Of a stretch of 7,576 nt of DNA, positions 1 to 5,706 are shown in pieces (the stretch's first letter is position 1; each line of letters opens with the position of its first letter). Position numbers and translations under genes: made by a program. Below the pieces are notes generated by a model, which was not told the origin of the DNA, ran no database searches, and saw only the letters and a program-made list of their open reading frames with translations. Origin of the DNA: Thermococcus sp. (GTDB taxonomy: Archaea > Methanobacteriota_B > Thermococci > Thermococcales > Thermococcaceae); NCBI GenBank assembly GCA_015522395.1, contig WAMH01000062.1, positions 1-7,576 on the forward strand, written 5' to 3'.

Positions 1-1492
1 AGGTTCCGTGGGGAGTTATCAGCTCCGTGTAGGTGCCCCCTATGACATTGCCGCCGAGCATCCTGTTTATGTACTTCGTGACAAGACCAGGGTAGACTCC
101 GAAGAGGACGTTGGGTACCGCCAGTATCGTCATCGCTATCAGGAGCGGTAGCGGTGCCTCCTTAACTTCGCCGAGGTCGCTCGGGGTCTGGCCGAACCAC
201 ACTCCGTAGAGGAACCTGACGACGTAGGCAAAGGCCAGCCCGCTTCCGAGGAATACCGTTGCCGCCACCAGCGGCATGTTCGCTCCGATGGCCCCCTCGT
301 AGATTAGCCACTTGCTCGCGAATCCTGCCATGGGGGGTATTCCCGCTAAGCTGAGAACCGCTATCAGGGCCATCGTGAAGGTGTAAGGCATCTTTCTGGC
401 TAGACCACCAAGGTCCTTGAACTGTGTCTTCCCGGTCTGGAGGATTATGGCAGCGGTCACGAGCCAGAAGAGACCCTTGAAGACTGCATGACTGAGAACG
501 TGGAAGAGACCGCCCGCTATTCCAACCGCACTCCCGGTTCCAAAGGCGAGGAGAATGTAGCCGACCTGTCCAACGGAGGAGTAGGCGAAGAGTTTCCTTA
601 TGTCCTCCTGGAGAACCGCCAGGAAGCTTGCGACGACTACCGTGATGGCGCCTACCCACGCTATTACGTAGGCGAAGGTTATGTGTCCGTGGAATGTCCC
701 CAGTTCAGCGTAGAGCTTGGTGCCCATCAGCAGGTAGATGAGCAGTATTCCGTAAACCCCCGCCTTGCTCAGGGCCCCGCTGAAGAAGCTGGTGTAGCTC
801 TGGTCGTTCTCACTGTACGCTCCAGGTGCCCAGACGTGGAGCGGAACAGCTCCTGCCTTGACACCGAACGCTGTTAGGAACAGTGTGAAGAGCAGTATTG
901 TCTCGCTCTTGCTTATCGTTCCGAGGGAGGAGTCTATGTAAAGGGCCTGCCTTATTGTGTTGAAGTCAAAGGAGCCGGTCTTGGCGTAGAGTATACCTAT
1001 CGCCAGTAGCATCGAGTAGGCTCCTATAACGCTTAGCACGAAGTACTTGAGGGACTCGTGCCTGTTCCTCTTGAGAACCATCATGAAGCTCGCGAAGGTC
1101 ATAAGCTCCCAGAGCAGGAAGAAGCTTATGAAGTCCTGGCTCAGGAAGACCCCCAGCACACCGGTCATGCTCATGAGGGCGAAGAGCCAGTCGTAGCCGT
1201 TTCTGGAGGTGGAGATCATTCCAAAGGCCATGGCCAGTCCGACAAGGGAGGCTATCGCCGCAAAGTACCAGGTCATGCTGTTCAGCTGGAACCGCATGAG
1301 GAAGCCACTGACGGTTACGGTGTAGGTTACCGATTTCTCCATCACCGCCGGGTATAGATGGACCAGGCAGGCGACGGGGATTGAAGCGCCGGCCAGTCCC
1401 AGGGTTTCCCTTATCACCCTGAAGTCAAATGCCCACGCGAGGAGCCCGAAGATTATGGGTGCGAATATTATCACGAGGAGTTCGCTGATCAT
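1..1492 (-). CDS. mbsH': Second antiporter-like subunit (NuoL/M/ND5 family), MbsH'-like, partial at 3' end
   Basis: This is a polytopic membrane protein of the proton-conducting antiporter family (Proton_antipo_M), the kind of subunit that moves Na+ or H+ in Mrp antiporters, complex I and the archaeal MBH/MBS complexes. 497 codons are visible and the C-terminus lies beyond position 1. All signature charged residues are present: TM5 glutamate E129 (FFLLWEL), TM7 lysine K212 in FGVKAG followed by PLHVWAP with H219, TM8 lysine K243 (SGALSKAG), the broken-helix segment HVLSHAVFKG with H331, H335 and K339, and TM12 lysine K394 in GIPPMAGFASKW. The QEDIRKLFAYSSVGQVGY block (295-312) is also typical. 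The ATG overlaps the TGA of the preceding antiporter gene (ATGA at 1492-1489), so the two are probably translated in a coupled way. Having two such subunits in series is typical of MBS/MBX, whereas MBH has one. The family is certain. The name rests on gene order and depends on what follows to the left; a stand-alone Mrp-type antiporter is the alternative. Confidence 0.9.
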   Translation of the reverse strand, partial: MISELLVIIFAPIIFGLLAWAFDFRVIRETLGLAGASIPVACLVHLYPAVMEKSVTYTVTVSGFLMRFQLNSMTWYFAAIASLVGLAMAFGMISTSRNGYDWLFALMSMTGVLGVFLSQDFISFFLLWELMTFASFMMVLKRNRHESLKYFVLSVIGAYSMLLAIGILYAKTGSFDFNTIRQALYIDSSLGTISKSETILLFTLFLTAFGVKAGAVPLHVWAPGAYSENDQSYTSFFSGALSKAGVYGILLIYLLMGTKLYAELGTFHGHITFAYVIAWVGAITVVVASFLAVLQEDIRKLFAYSSVGQVGYILLAFGTGSAVGIAGGLFHVLSHAVFKGLFWLVTAAIILQTGKTQFKDLGGLARKMPYTFTMALIAVLSLAGIPPMAGFASKWLIYEGAIGANMPLVAATVFLGSGLAFAYVVRFLYGVWFGQTPSDLGEVKEAPLPLLIAMTILAVPNVLFGVYPGLVTKYINRMLGGNVIGGTYTELITPHGT

Positions 1493-2985
1493 GCTCCCAC
1501 CCCCGTCAGAGGCATCAGCGGAACGTTCTTGATGTACTGGCCCACGTTGAAGATGTCATTGCCGGCTTTCTGGGCTAGGCTCCAAGCGTACTGCGGGTAG
1601 ACGCCTATTACTATCACAAGTGCCGCCAGGAAGAGCAGTATGAGACTCATTGAGATCCCCTCGCCGATTCTTTCGCCCTCTCCGGTGAACCACATCGCGT
1701 GTATGAAGCGGATGTAATAGACAGCCTCCACGACGCTGGCGCCGAGGATGAGCGCAACACCCCACGTGTAGCCGGCCTCAATTCCTGCCACGAGTATCCT
1801 GATCTTGCTCCAGAATATGTTGAAGAGAGGTATCCCGACCGCCGCTAGCGAACCTATCGTCAGGGTGAAGGCCGTTAGGGGCATCCTCCTGCCGAGGCCG
1901 CGGAAGTCCTCTATGCTCGTTCCTCCAAGCTTGACCCCAACGTAGCCAACGCCAAGGAACAGAAGGGCCTTGACTATCGCATGGTTTATCATGTGGAACA
2001 CGCCTGCATCGACTCCGGCCCTGGTCCCGAGGGCCAGTGCGAAGGCTATCAGTCCCACCTGGCTTATCGAGGAGTAGGCTATCATCCTCTTAACGTCCCT
2101 CTGCCTCAGGGCCGCGAACTCTGCAACCACAACAGTCAGGACGGCCATTGCTATGAGAAGGCTTAGAACGCTGTGCCAGCTCTTGACGGTCTGCATCAGG
2201 TAGAGTAGCCTCACCATGGCGTAGAGCCCTGCTTTGACCACGAACGCCGAGAACATCACTGCAACCGCGTAGGGTGCGGCTTGGTAAGCGTCCGGCGCCC
2301 AGGCGTTGAGCGGGAACAGTTCGGCCTCAACGGCCAGTCCAAAGATTATGAGTGACAGACCGACCTGTGCAACCGTGGGGTTCATGCTCCCCGCCAGCTG
2401 GGCTATCTGAGCCATGTTGAGTGTTCCCAGGGAGCCATAGATCAGCGTCAGGCCGATGAGGAAAAAGCTTGAGCCGATCCCACCAAGGATCATGTACTTG
2501 AGTGAGGCCTCGGCCGCTTCGCCCGTCTTGTTGTAGGCCGTTAGGGCGTAGGCGGTTATGGAGGTTATCTCCATGAAGACGAAGAGGTTGAAGATATCCC
2601 CGGTCGCTATCATTCCCGTCGCGCCGAGCATCAGCAGGAGGGAGAGCATGACGTACTTGTCGGCCGGTGGTTTGATGTCCGCAACGTAGCTGAACACAGC
2701 GGTCATAAAGCTCACCGCGGCCACTATGAGCACGAACAGCGCCGCGAAGTGGCCGAGGTAGAGGTCTATCCCAACCGGCGGTTTCCATGCACCGGCCATG
2801 ACTATGATGGGCTTGCCCGTGGTGTAAACGGTCTGGAAGACCCAAGCTGCCACTGCGGTTTGGAGGGTTGTTATCAGCACGAGGTATCCTTTAACGGCCT
2901 TTTCACCAGCCCCTTTGATGAGGGGCACGAAGAACGCACTGATGAGCGGTAGGGCTATGAGGAGCGAAGCGTACTGTCCGTTCAT
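1489..2985 (-). CDS. mbsH: First antiporter-like subunit (MnhD/MrpD, MbhH family), MbsH-like
   Basis: A 498-residue membrane protein of the MrpD/NuoM/N antiporter family, about the usual length (near 500) and hydrophobic throughout, expected to form an ion channel in the membrane arm. The TM5 glutamate is E139 (NLFVFMEITS), TM8 lysine K251 (FVVKAGLYA), the broken-helix motif HMINHAIVKALLF carries H331, H335 and K339, and the TM12 lysine is K394 (FWSKIRI). The block QRDVKRMIAYSSISQVGL (295-312) is the family hallmark. It is odd at TM7: where a lysine is expected, the sequence reads GLAVEAELFPLNAW, with E220 and E222 and an asparagine (N227) in place of the usual histidine. TM12 is also atypical (GIPLFNIF rather than a G-F type turn). 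The start is supported by AAGGAGG about 8 nt upstream and by an ATGA overlap with the MnhC-like gene. Family assignment is certain; MBS membership is inferred from order. Confidence 0.95.
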   Translation of the reverse strand: MNGQYASLLIALPLISAFFVPLIKGAGEKAVKGYLVLITTLQTAVAAWVFQTVYTTGKPIIVMAGAWKPPVGIDLYLGHFAALFVLIVAAVSFMTAVFSYVADIKPPADKYVMLSLLLMLGATGMIATGDIFNLFVFMEITSITAYALTAYNKTGEAAEASLKYMILGGIGSSFFLIGLTLIYGSLGTLNMAQIAQLAGSMNPTVAQVGLSLIIFGLAVEAELFPLNAWAPDAYQAAPYAVAVMFSAFVVKAGLYAMVRLLYLMQTVKSWHSVLSLLIAMAVLTVVVAEFAALRQRDVKRMIAYSSISQVGLIAFALALGTRAGVDAGVFHMINHAIVKALLFLGVGYVGVKLGGTSIEDFRGLGRRMPLTAFTLTIGSLAAVGIPLFNIFWSKIRILVAGIEAGYTWGVALILGASVVEAVYYIRFIHAMWFTGEGERIGEGISMSLILLFLAALVIVIGVYPQYAWSLAQKAGNDIFNVGQYIKNVPLMPLTGVGA

Positions 2986-3326
2986 CCTCTCAGCCTCCTT
3001 ATCTCCTCGATGTTAAGGGTTCCATACTTCTCGTAAAGGATTATGGCCGCGCTGAGAGCGAGGGCGGTCGTGGCGACACCGATGACTATGGCCGTTAGAA
3101 CCAGGGCCTGTGGAATCGGATCAACGGCGTTGTTTGGCCCCACACCCTCGCTCAGGATTGGAGCGCTCCTTCCCGCAATGTAACCAACGCTCACTAGGAG
3201 GAGGTTGACACCGCTCTCCATTATGCTGAGTCCAATGAGTATCTTGAGCACGTTCTTCTTTACAAGGACGGCGTAGAGTCCTATGAGAACCAAGCTTATC
3301 GCCCCGAAGTAGTAGACGCTTATCAT
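2982..3326 (-). CDS. mbsG: MnhC/NuoK-like membrane subunit, MbsG-like
   Basis: A 114-residue protein of the NuoK/MnhC/MbhG family with three predicted membrane helices (about 4-23, 28-50, 75-98), normal for the family. NuoK-type subunits sit between the antiporter-like subunits and the rest of the membrane arm and take part in the charged axis of ion transfer. Visible signatures are LKILIGLSIMESGVNLLL (27-44), with the conserved TM2 glutamate E37, and DPIPQALVLTAIVIG (69-83). The last 15 residues form a short charged tail (EKYGTLNIEEIRRLRG). The start is well placed: GGAGGTGA lies just upstream, and the ATG overlaps the preceding stop as ATGA. The same overlap links its stop to the next antiporter gene. 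The family is very secure; the letter G follows the order in MBH/MBS operons. Confidence 0.95.
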   Translation of the reverse strand: MISVYYFGAISLVLIGLYAVLVKKNVLKILIGLSIMESGVNLLLVSVGYIAGRSAPILSEGVGPNNAVDPIPQALVLTAIVIGVATTALALSAAIILYEKYGTLNIEEIRRLRG

Positions 3327-4030
3327 TCCCTCACCTCCTCCTTGAGCATGTTGTCGATGATGCCGCTAAGCTCGGTGCCGACCTTTATGGCGATCAGGGT
3401 GTAGATTATGGGTATGAATCCGCCGCTGAAGAGTCTGCCCACGTCGTTGATACCCCAGTGCCACTGTTGCCATATCCAGTCGTAGAGGAAGTAGCCTCCC
3501 AGGGCGAGGCCTATGAGACCCACGAGAACGTAGCTCATTCCTGCAACTCCCTCGGTTTTCTCAAAGGCCCCGTGGGGTATCTCATACTGCGTGAAGGCCA
3601 TGTATAGAAGAAGGAACGCCGTCGCTATGGTGGCCCCTCCGGGGAAGCCTCCACCCGGGGTAAGGTGTCCGTGGATAAAGATGTAGACACCGAAGAGAAG
3701 TATGAACGGCACGAGAAGCCGGGCCCCAGTGGTTAAAACCACCGAACCCTCGGTCCTTGCGGTTCTCTTCTTCTTCCTCCTCCAGAGGAGTGCACCAACG
3801 CCGGTGGAGGCTATGAACAGAACAGTTACCTCACCGAGCGTATCGAAGCCACGGTAGTTGACGACTATCGCCGTTACCGCGTTTACCGAGCCCGTCTGTT
3901 TTATGACGTTGTTAAGGTAGTACTGGCCGACGAGCATTCTGTCCTGTCCGAAGGGAACTCCAGTCAACCCTTGGGCCAGCCAGTAACCGATTATCAGCAG
4001 GGTGATTATCGCGAGCGCGCGCTTGAGCAT
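3323..4030 (-). CDS. mbsF: Fused MbhE-like + MnhB-like membrane subunit (MbsE/F)
   Basis: A 235-residue membrane protein joining two parts that are separate genes in MBH. Residues 1-82 resemble MbhE, the last helices of MrpA, with the hallmark VVNYRGFDTLGEVTV (56-70). A basic linker RRKKKRTARTEG (84-95) follows. Residues 96-235 are an MnhB/MbhF domain with FIHGHLTPGGGFPGG (118-132) and about four helices. Such a fused protein fits the 13-gene MBS/MBX layout; naming (E, F or E/F) differs between sources. I chose the ATG at 4030: it has GAGGTG six nt upstream and lies 2 nt after the TGA of the D gene. A GTG at 4048 would add six residues (MGEVVK) and overlap D by 16 nt, and is possible but less likely. 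The stop overlaps the next ATG as ATGA. In Mrp systems these parts belong to the membrane core next to MnhC. Function in this complex is inferred from the family. Confidence 0.9.
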   Translation of the reverse strand: MLKRALAIITLLIIGYWLAQGLTGVPFGQDRMLVGQYYLNNVIKQTGSVNAVTAIVVNYRGFDTLGEVTVLFIASTGVGALLWRRKKKRTARTEGSVVLTTGARLLVPFILLFGVYIFIHGHLTPGGGFPGGATIATAFLLLYMAFTQYEIPHGAFEKTEGVAGMSYVLVGLIGLALGGYFLYDWIWQQWHWGINDVGRLFSGGFIPIIYTLIAIKVGTELSGIIDNMLKEEVRE

Positions 4031-4032
4031 CT

Positions 4033-4317
4033 TCACCACCTCACCCACCAGCCGGGCTTCTCCTCATCCTCGGTCTCGTAGCGCTGGGTTCTCTTGATGG
4101 CGAAGATGAACACCGCGCCGCTGAGGGCGGCGCCTATGGCCGCCTCTGTCATCGCCACGTCCGGCGCCTGGAGCATGAAGAACAGGAAAGACGCGAACAA
4201 GCTGACCGCCGCCATTCCAACCGCCGCCGCGAGGAGATCCTTCCACTCCACCGCTAGTATGGCGGAGATGATCATCAACCCGACTATGATGTAACTTATG
4301 CAACTGATGCAGTTCAT
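4033..4317 (-). CDS. mbsD: DUF4040 / MbhD-like small membrane subunit
   Basis: A 94-residue protein of the DUF4040 family, equivalent to part of the MrpA C-terminal region and to MbhD. There are about three hydrophobic segments (7-23, 27-49, 59-75) and the hallmark APDVAMTEAAIGAALSG (51-67), in which E58 is the conserved membrane glutamate thought to lie on the ion pathway between antiporter subunits and the NuoH-like region. The C-terminus is charged and ends in Trp-rich GWWVRW. The start is fixed by GGGTGATG upstream and the ATGA overlap with the MnhG-like gene. The N-terminus reads MNCISCIS, an unusual CxxC pair encoded by a near-perfect 9-nt tandem repeat. The next gene begins 2 nt after its stop. 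Family assignment is secure; its place in MBS is inferred. Confidence 0.92.
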   Translation of the reverse strand: MNCISCISYIIVGLMIISAILAVEWKDLLAAAVGMAAVSLFASFLFFMLQAPDVAMTEAAIGAALSGAVFIFAIKRTQRYETEDEEKPGWWVRW

Positions 4318-4703
4318 TCCTCATCACCCTCCTCTTCGGGTTCCTCCGCCTGGGCCTTCGCCTTCAGGTGCTCGTCGTACTTGTCAACGACGCTCCCGGC
4401 CCACATCGGTATTCCAGTCTTGTAAGCGGCCCTTATGAGGGTGTGGGCGCTTATCGGGTTGGTCAGGAGCAGGAACGTTGCAACGATGACGGTCTGCACT
4501 ATCCATGCCGGTGAGTATCCCTTTCCAACCGCCCAAAGGCCGGTCCCTATGATGACTCCAAGGCTTCCCAGTGTCGCGCTCTTCGTCGAAGTCTGCATCC
4601 TGTTGTAAACGTCGGGCATCCTGATGAGACCCAGCGTTGAGAGGAAGTAGAAGAACGTCCCTATAAACACCAAGACCTCTCCGGTTATTGAGAGCGCGTT
4701 CAT
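4314..4703 (-). CDS. mbsC: MnhG/PhaG-like antiporter subunit, MbsC-like
   Basis: A 129-residue member of the MnhG (PhaG/MrpG) family of small Mrp antiporter subunits. Three membrane helices are predicted (about 5-26, 44-62, 65-82). Family signatures are GLIRMPDVYNRMQTSTKSATLG (25-46, read in two parts: the RMPD turn and the TKSATLG block) and TNPISAHTLIRAAY (81-94). The C-terminal 20 residues are a cytoplasmic, strongly acidic tail (EEPEEEGDEE) not needed for the family fold. The start ATG at 4703 has GGAGGGAGG just upstream and overlaps the preceding TGA as ATGA; its own stop does the same with the D gene. In MBH/MBS, subunits A-C together with D-H form the Na+/H+-handling module at the distal end of the membrane arm. 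Confident for the family. Confidence 0.95.
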   Translation of the reverse strand: MNALSITGEVLVFIGTFFYFLSTLGLIRMPDVYNRMQTSTKSATLGSLGVIIGTGLWAVGKGYSPAWIVQTVIVATFLLLTNPISAHTLIRAAYKTGIPMWAGSVVDKYDEHLKAKAQAEEPEEEGDEE

Positions 4704-4954
4704 AAACCTCCCTCCAGATACCTCGCAAATGCTATGACGCCGCCGAAGGCGAGAATCGCGTAAACCAGAGCCACGCTGATGTATATCATCCTGCCGTAGT
4801 AGAGCGCGAAGAGCACCATCAGTCCCGTCGTTATCGTCGTCATTATGTCAACCGCCACGAGCCTGTCTATGGTCGTCGGCCCCCTGAAGACCCTGTAGGT
4901 GCTCAGGAGAGTTGCTATGGCTATGAGGCTGAGGTAAACGGCTAGTCCTATCAT
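4700..4954 (-). CDS. mbsB: MnhF/PhaF-like antiporter subunit, MbsB-like
   Basis: An 84-residue protein of the MnhF (MrpF/PhaF) family with three membrane helices (about 2-20, 36-54, 58-78), which is the full normal length. The diagnostic loop is FRGPTTIDRLVAVD (23-36), containing the conserved aspartate D30 and arginine R31. It is a small structural partner of MnhE and MnhG in Mrp-type Na+/H+ modules. The ATG overlaps the stop of the MnhE-like gene by four bases, and its stop overlaps the next gene in the same way, so it is translated as part of a coupled chain. Nothing in it is unusual. Family assignment is secure; the letter B follows MBH/MBS order. Confidence 0.95.
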   Translation of the reverse strand: MIGLAVYLSLIAIATLLSTYRVFRGPTTIDRLVAVDIMTTITTGLMVLFALYYGRMIYISVALVYAILAFGGVIAFARYLEGGL

Positions 4955-5481
4955 CCGAAGATCACCTTCAGGAATTTTTCAAAGGGTTTGGTTATGTTAG
5001 CTGAAGAAACCTTAACGTGCTCCTCCTCGTTATCGGTGAGGGCCTCGTCGGGAACCCATATCCAGTGAACGAAGTACTCGTCTCCGTCCACGTCGAGCGT
5101 TATGGTTCCCGGGGTGAGGGTTATCGAATTCGCCAAGGAGAGCTTCCCCGTGTCTGTCCTGAGAACGGTCCTGCACTTGACGATTCCGGGTCTTATGGGC
5201 CTCTTCGGGTGGAGAACCCTGTATGCCACGTCGAGGTTGGCCACTATCATGGCCCAAAGGAAGTAGGGTATGTACGCTATTGCGTAGGCCACCTTCTTCG
5301 GGTGGAGGTTCGAGAGTCCCGCTGTTGTGAATATTGGATAGGTGAAAGCCGCTATGATCAGGGATGCTATGAACCCGAACTCCAGCTCCTGCGGGTCAAG
5401 GCTGGCCGTTAGCATTATCCATATCACGAACAGAACGATAACGGTGTAAAGGTACCTGCTCAACTTGCTGGCTTCGCCCAT
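4951..5481 (-). CDS. mbsA: MnhE/PhaE-like antiporter subunit, MbsA-like; first gene of the operon
   Basis: A 176-residue member of the MnhE (MrpE/PhaE) family. The N-terminal half holds the membrane helices (about 10-26, 35-52, 64-85). The rest is a cytoplasmic domain with the family hallmark LANSITLTPGTITLDVDGD (116-134), followed by FVHWIWVPDE. The start ATG has GGAGGT seven nt upstream, which fits best among the options. It is the promoter-proximal gene: 225 bp separate it from the ACT-domain gene behind it, and that gap contains a TATA box and a SurR-type site. From here on all eight genes run without gaps. The initial E-F-G order is shared by MBH, MBS and several Mrp clusters, so this gene alone does not tell them apart; the later duplicated antiporter and fused E/F genes favour MBS. 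Family assignment is very secure. Confidence 0.95.
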   Translation of the reverse strand: MGEASKLSRYLYTVIVLFVIWIMLTASLDPQELEFGFIASLIIAAFTYPIFTTAGLSNLHPKKVAYAIAYIPYFLWAMIVANLDVAYRVLHPKRPIRPGIVKCRTVLRTDTGKLSLANSITLTPGTITLDVDGDEYFVHWIWVPDEALTDNEEEHVKVSSANITKPFEKFLKVIFG

Positions 5482-5488
5482 ATCATCA

Positions 5489-5494
5489 ACCTCC
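5489..5494 (-). promoter_or_regulatory. Ribosome binding site of the first operon gene
   Basis: On the minus strand GGAGGT lies seven nt before the ATG at 5481. It forms part of a small inverted repeat: GGTTG (5491-5487) can pair with CAACC (5502-5498) across the 6-nt loop ACTGGA. The stem is only 5 bp and would be weak at hyperthermophilic growth temperature, so a regulatory role is doubtful. Confidence 0.8.
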
Positions 5495-5552
5495 AGTGGT
5501 TGGTGGAATGTCAGACAGCCCAGTGAAGCTAATCGGTGGTTCTGGACAATCG

Positions 5553-5560
5553 CTTATAAA
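5553..5560 (-). promoter_or_regulatory. TATA box of the mbs-like operon
   Basis: The minus strand reads GGTAACGTTTATAAGCG here, with TTTATAAG as a good archaeal TATA element preceded by a purine-containing BRE-like GGTAAC. Transcription would start about 25 bp downstream, near 5530, giving a leader of about 50 nt before the ATG at 5481. It is the only convincing TATA box in the 225-bp gap. The start site is predicted from spacing, not shown. Confidence 0.7.
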
Positions 5561-5580
5561 CGTTACCTACCGAGAACCGC

Positions 5581-5597
5581 GTTCAAAACCTTTGGTT
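5581..5597. promoter_or_regulatory. Perfect extended SurR-type binding motif
   Basis: The plus strand reads GTTCAAAACCTTTGGTT, a perfect fit to GTTn3AACn5GTT, the extended motif published for SurR, the redox-sensing regulator that switches Thermococcales between hydrogen and sulfur metabolism. The core GTTn3AAC is palindromic and occupies 5581-5589. It lies 20 bp upstream of the operon's TATA box. A second dyad is superimposed: TTCAAAACC (5582-5590) and GGTTTGAA (5594-5601) are inverted repeats apart from one extra A. Binding by SurR is inferred from the motif and from MBX being a known SurR target in Pyrococcus furiosus. Confidence 0.72.
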
Positions 5598-5628
5598 TGA
5601 AGCTGGGAGTCAAATCTGTCCTGCAATG

Positions 5629-5637
5629 GAAAAAACG
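5629..5637 (-). terminator. Probable oligo-T terminator of the ACT-domain gene
   Basis: On the minus strand the sequence CCGTTTTTTCC follows the stop codon of the ACT-domain gene by about 70 nt. Archaeal RNA polymerase commonly stops at such T runs without a hairpin. Only six T residues are present, so termination may be partial and some transcripts could read into the membrane-complex operon. Confidence 0.45.
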
Positions 5638-5706
5638 GTCCCTTACAGTCCATATCTCTCTAGAACAGCTATGGGCTGGACTGGGCAAATATGGGAAGTG
5701 AGGGGG

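Noticed and set aside
162..659. 165-codon minus-strand reading frame with Arg/Gly/Ser-rich product
   Set aside because: It lies in another frame of the H' antiporter gene, whose own frame encodes all family motifs; the composition is that of a shadow frame.
488..1357. Plus-strand reading frames at 488-877 and 1058-1357
   Set aside because: They are antisense to the H' coding sequence, lack recognisable domains and have no promoter or ribosome binding site.
2327..2845. 172-codon minus-strand frame, Arg/His-rich
   Set aside because: It is an out-of-frame shadow of the H antiporter gene.
4030..4048. GTG start at 4048 for the fused E/F gene
   Set aside because: The ATG at 4030 has a better placed GAGGTG and starts directly with a normal hydrophobic N-terminus; the GTG cannot be fully excluded.
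4064..4327. Overlapping 87-codon minus frame and 66-codon plus frame (4094-4294)
   Set aside because: Both overlap the DUF4040/MbhD-like gene, which has a hallmark motif, a good ribosome binding site and an ATGA-coupled start.
5017..5412. 131-codon plus-strand frame and 75-codon minus frame (5030-5257)
   Set aside because: They lie over the MnhE-like gene in wrong frames and show no family motifs.
5487..5502. Hairpin that could hide the ribosome binding site of the first operon gene
   Set aside because: A 5-bp stem with a 6-nt loop is too weak to matter at hyperthermophilic temperatures without further evidence.
5575..5583. AACn3GTT next to the SurR site as a possible second site
   Set aside because: It is the inverse of the GTTn3AAC core and shares its GTT with the better motif, so it is probably coincidental.
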